A DNA stretch of 64,000 nucleotides, from assembly GCA_030696345.1 (NCBI GenBank), contig JAUYSK010000024.1, positions 124,001-188,000 of the forward strand, given 5' to 3'. The translations under genes and the position numbers were made by a program. Shown in pieces: positions 63,254-64,000 of this stretch. Origin of the DNA: Azonexus sp. (GTDB lineage: Bacteria > Pseudomonadota > Gammaproteobacteria > Burkholderiales > Rhodocyclaceae). Position 1 is the first letter of the stretch, and each line of letters starts with the position of its first letter. Under the pieces are notes generated by a model that saw only the letters and a program-made list of their open reading frames with translations, was not told the DNA's origin and made no database searches.

Positions 63254-64000
63254 CTAGCCTGCCGTAGTCTGGGCAGCCAGGGCTGCCGCTGCGGCGCGCT
63301 CCGCCTTGCGCTTGGCGGCGGCCTCGACTTTCTCGCGGGCTTCGCGCTCGAGGCGATCCTGACGTTGCAGGGCCATTTTCTTGGTTGCGTCGTTGCGCAG
63401 CTTGGCACGGTCCTGCGCCGACAACTCGCCCTTGGCATGCACAAAATACTGGACCAAGGGAATTTTCGATGGGCAGACGTAGGCACAGCAACCACAGGCG
63501 ATACAGTCCTTGAGACCAAGGCCGATCGCTTCCGTGTAGGCCTCATTACGAATGCGGGCGCTCATTTCGAGCGGCAGCAAGCCCATCGGGCAGGCCTTGA
63601 TGCAGCTACCGCAGCGAATGCATGGATTCGGTTCCTGTTCGGAGACTTCGACGGTGTCAAAAGCCAGAATACCGCTCGTGCCTTTGACCACCGGTACACG
63701 CCAGTGCGGAATCTGCATGCCCATCATCGGGCCGCCCATGACGCGCCTTGCCAGGCCGAGCCCATCACCCTTCAGCCCGCCGGCAAAGGCAATCACTTCT
63801 TCGGCCAGCGTGCCGACTCGCACTTCGATATTGCCTGGCTGACTGGCGCAATTGCCGTTGACCGTGACCAGCCGCGAGATCAGCGGCTTGCCCTCGCGAA
63901 CGGCTGCTCGCAAGGCAAGTGCGGTACCGACGTTATGAACAATGACGCCAATGTCAGCAGGGCGACCGTCAGCCGGAACCTCAATGCCGGTCAGCACCTG
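63254..64000 (-). CDS. rnfC: Rnf complex subunit RnfC (first copy), 5' part beyond window
   Basis: The last 248 codons of a second RnfC are visible. It shows the same blocks as the downstream copy: DIGVIVHNVGTALALR, MGGPMMGMQIPHWRVPVVKGTSGIL, cluster motifs CIRCGSCIKACP and CIACGCCAYVCP, and a charged C-terminal coil (RLEREAREKVEAAAKRKAER). Identity to the downstream copy is high around the clusters but lower elsewhere, so they are old tandem paralogues rather than a recent duplication. rnfA and rnfB presumably lie further right. Confidence 0.9.
   Translation of the reverse strand, partial: QVLTGIEVPADGRPADIGVIVHNVGTALALRAAVREGKPLISRLVTVNGNCASQPGNIEVRVGTLAEEVIAFAGGLKGDGLGLARRVMGGPMMGMQIPHWRVPVVKGTSGILAFDTVEVSEQEPNPCIRCGSCIKACPMGLLPLEMSARIRNEAYTEAIGLGLKDCIACGCCAYVCPSKIPLVQYFVHAKGELSAQDRAKLRNDATKKMALQRQDRLEREAREKVEAAAKRKAERAAAAALAAQTTAG

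Noticed and set aside
63244-63546. N-terminal extension of the second rnfC to 63546
   Set aside because: The extension lies within the other rnfC copy in another frame and lacks a ribosome site; the ATG at 63243 has AGGAG and a canonical RnfC start.
61735-64000. The two rnfC copies as one gene broken by a frameshift
   Set aside because: Each copy has its own full pair of [4Fe-4S] motifs and C-terminal coil, and the second has its own start, so they are separate genes.
1-64000. CRISPR arrays, tRNAs, insertion sequences, prophage genes
   Set aside because: Scanning both strands gave no regularly spaced direct repeats, no cloverleaf-like gene with CCA-type end, and no transposase or integrase motifs.

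Overview
The window comes from a high-GC, nitrogen-fixing betaproteobacterium, most likely of the Rhodocyclales (Dechloromonas/Azonexus type). The reasons are the leuC-leuD-leuB-asd-fimV-truA-trpFBA-accD-folC-dedD-cvpA-purF-metZ order typical of Betaproteobacteria, a MSHA-type pilus locus, a nif accessory cluster beside rnf genes, and a PEP-CTERM exported protein. The species call is inference. I saw no tRNA, rRNA, CRISPR array, insertion sequence or prophage gene.

Region 1 (1-17489, all minus strand). A truncated DUF411 gene and an ankyrin-repeat gene lie downstream of a complete mannose-sensitive haemagglutinin (MSHA) type IV pilus locus. In transcription order this reads mshE, G, F, B, A, C, D, O, P, Q, I, I2, J, K, L, M, N. 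It encodes the ATPase, inner-membrane platform, major and minor pilins, a very large MshQ tip/adhesin-like protein, the PilMNOP-like alignment complex, the secretin and ExeA/TPR accessory proteins. The MshE N-terminus carries two c-di-GMP-binding MshEN motifs.

Region 2 (17671-39815, minus strand). This is core metabolism: rhlE; a tightly overlapping run metZ-purF-cvpA-dedD-folC-accD-trpA-trpB-trpF-truA-membrane protein; fimV; asd; leuB; leuD; a 41-codon entericidin-like lipoprotein; leuC; an MFS permease; a DUF465 protein; aroC.

Region 3 (39852-43746, mixed strands). It holds a possible small basic protein, a CBS-domain protein, an XRE-type regulator, a radical SAM protein divergent from queD, and a patatin-like phospholipase.

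Region 4 (43841-64000, mostly minus strand). This is a nitrogen-fixation accessory and energy-supply region. In transcription order it reads: tandem rnfC (the first truncated by the window edge), rnfD, rnfG, rnfE, rnfH, an NhaD/ArsB-type ion transporter, a helix-hairpin-helix protein, a double DUF1538 membrane protein, two PII-like proteins, nifE, nifN, nifX, an RseC-like protein, the NifX-associated protein, a CCE_0567-type small protein, nif-specific ferredoxin III, two unrecognised nif-cluster proteins, a nif IscA/HesB protein, nifU and nifS. Three matched sigma54 promoter plus NifA-site modules precede nifE, nifN and iscA, each with the NifA site centred about 76-90 bp upstream of the predicted start and an 18-22 nt leader. 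NifE/NifN build FeMo-cofactor, NifX carries precursors, NifS/NifU/IscA supply Fe-S clusters, and Rnf supplies low-potential electrons at the cost of an ion gradient.

The most unusual points are: (i) a PEP-CTERM/THxN gene with its own sigma54-like promoter, in opposite orientation between nifE and nifN; (ii) an operon of two PII-like proteins with a fused double-DUF1538 transporter, next to rnf and an antiporter; (iii) tandem rnfC copies; and (iv) several unrecognised nif-cluster proteins. The nitrogenase genes nifHDK and rnfA/rnfB are not in this window.
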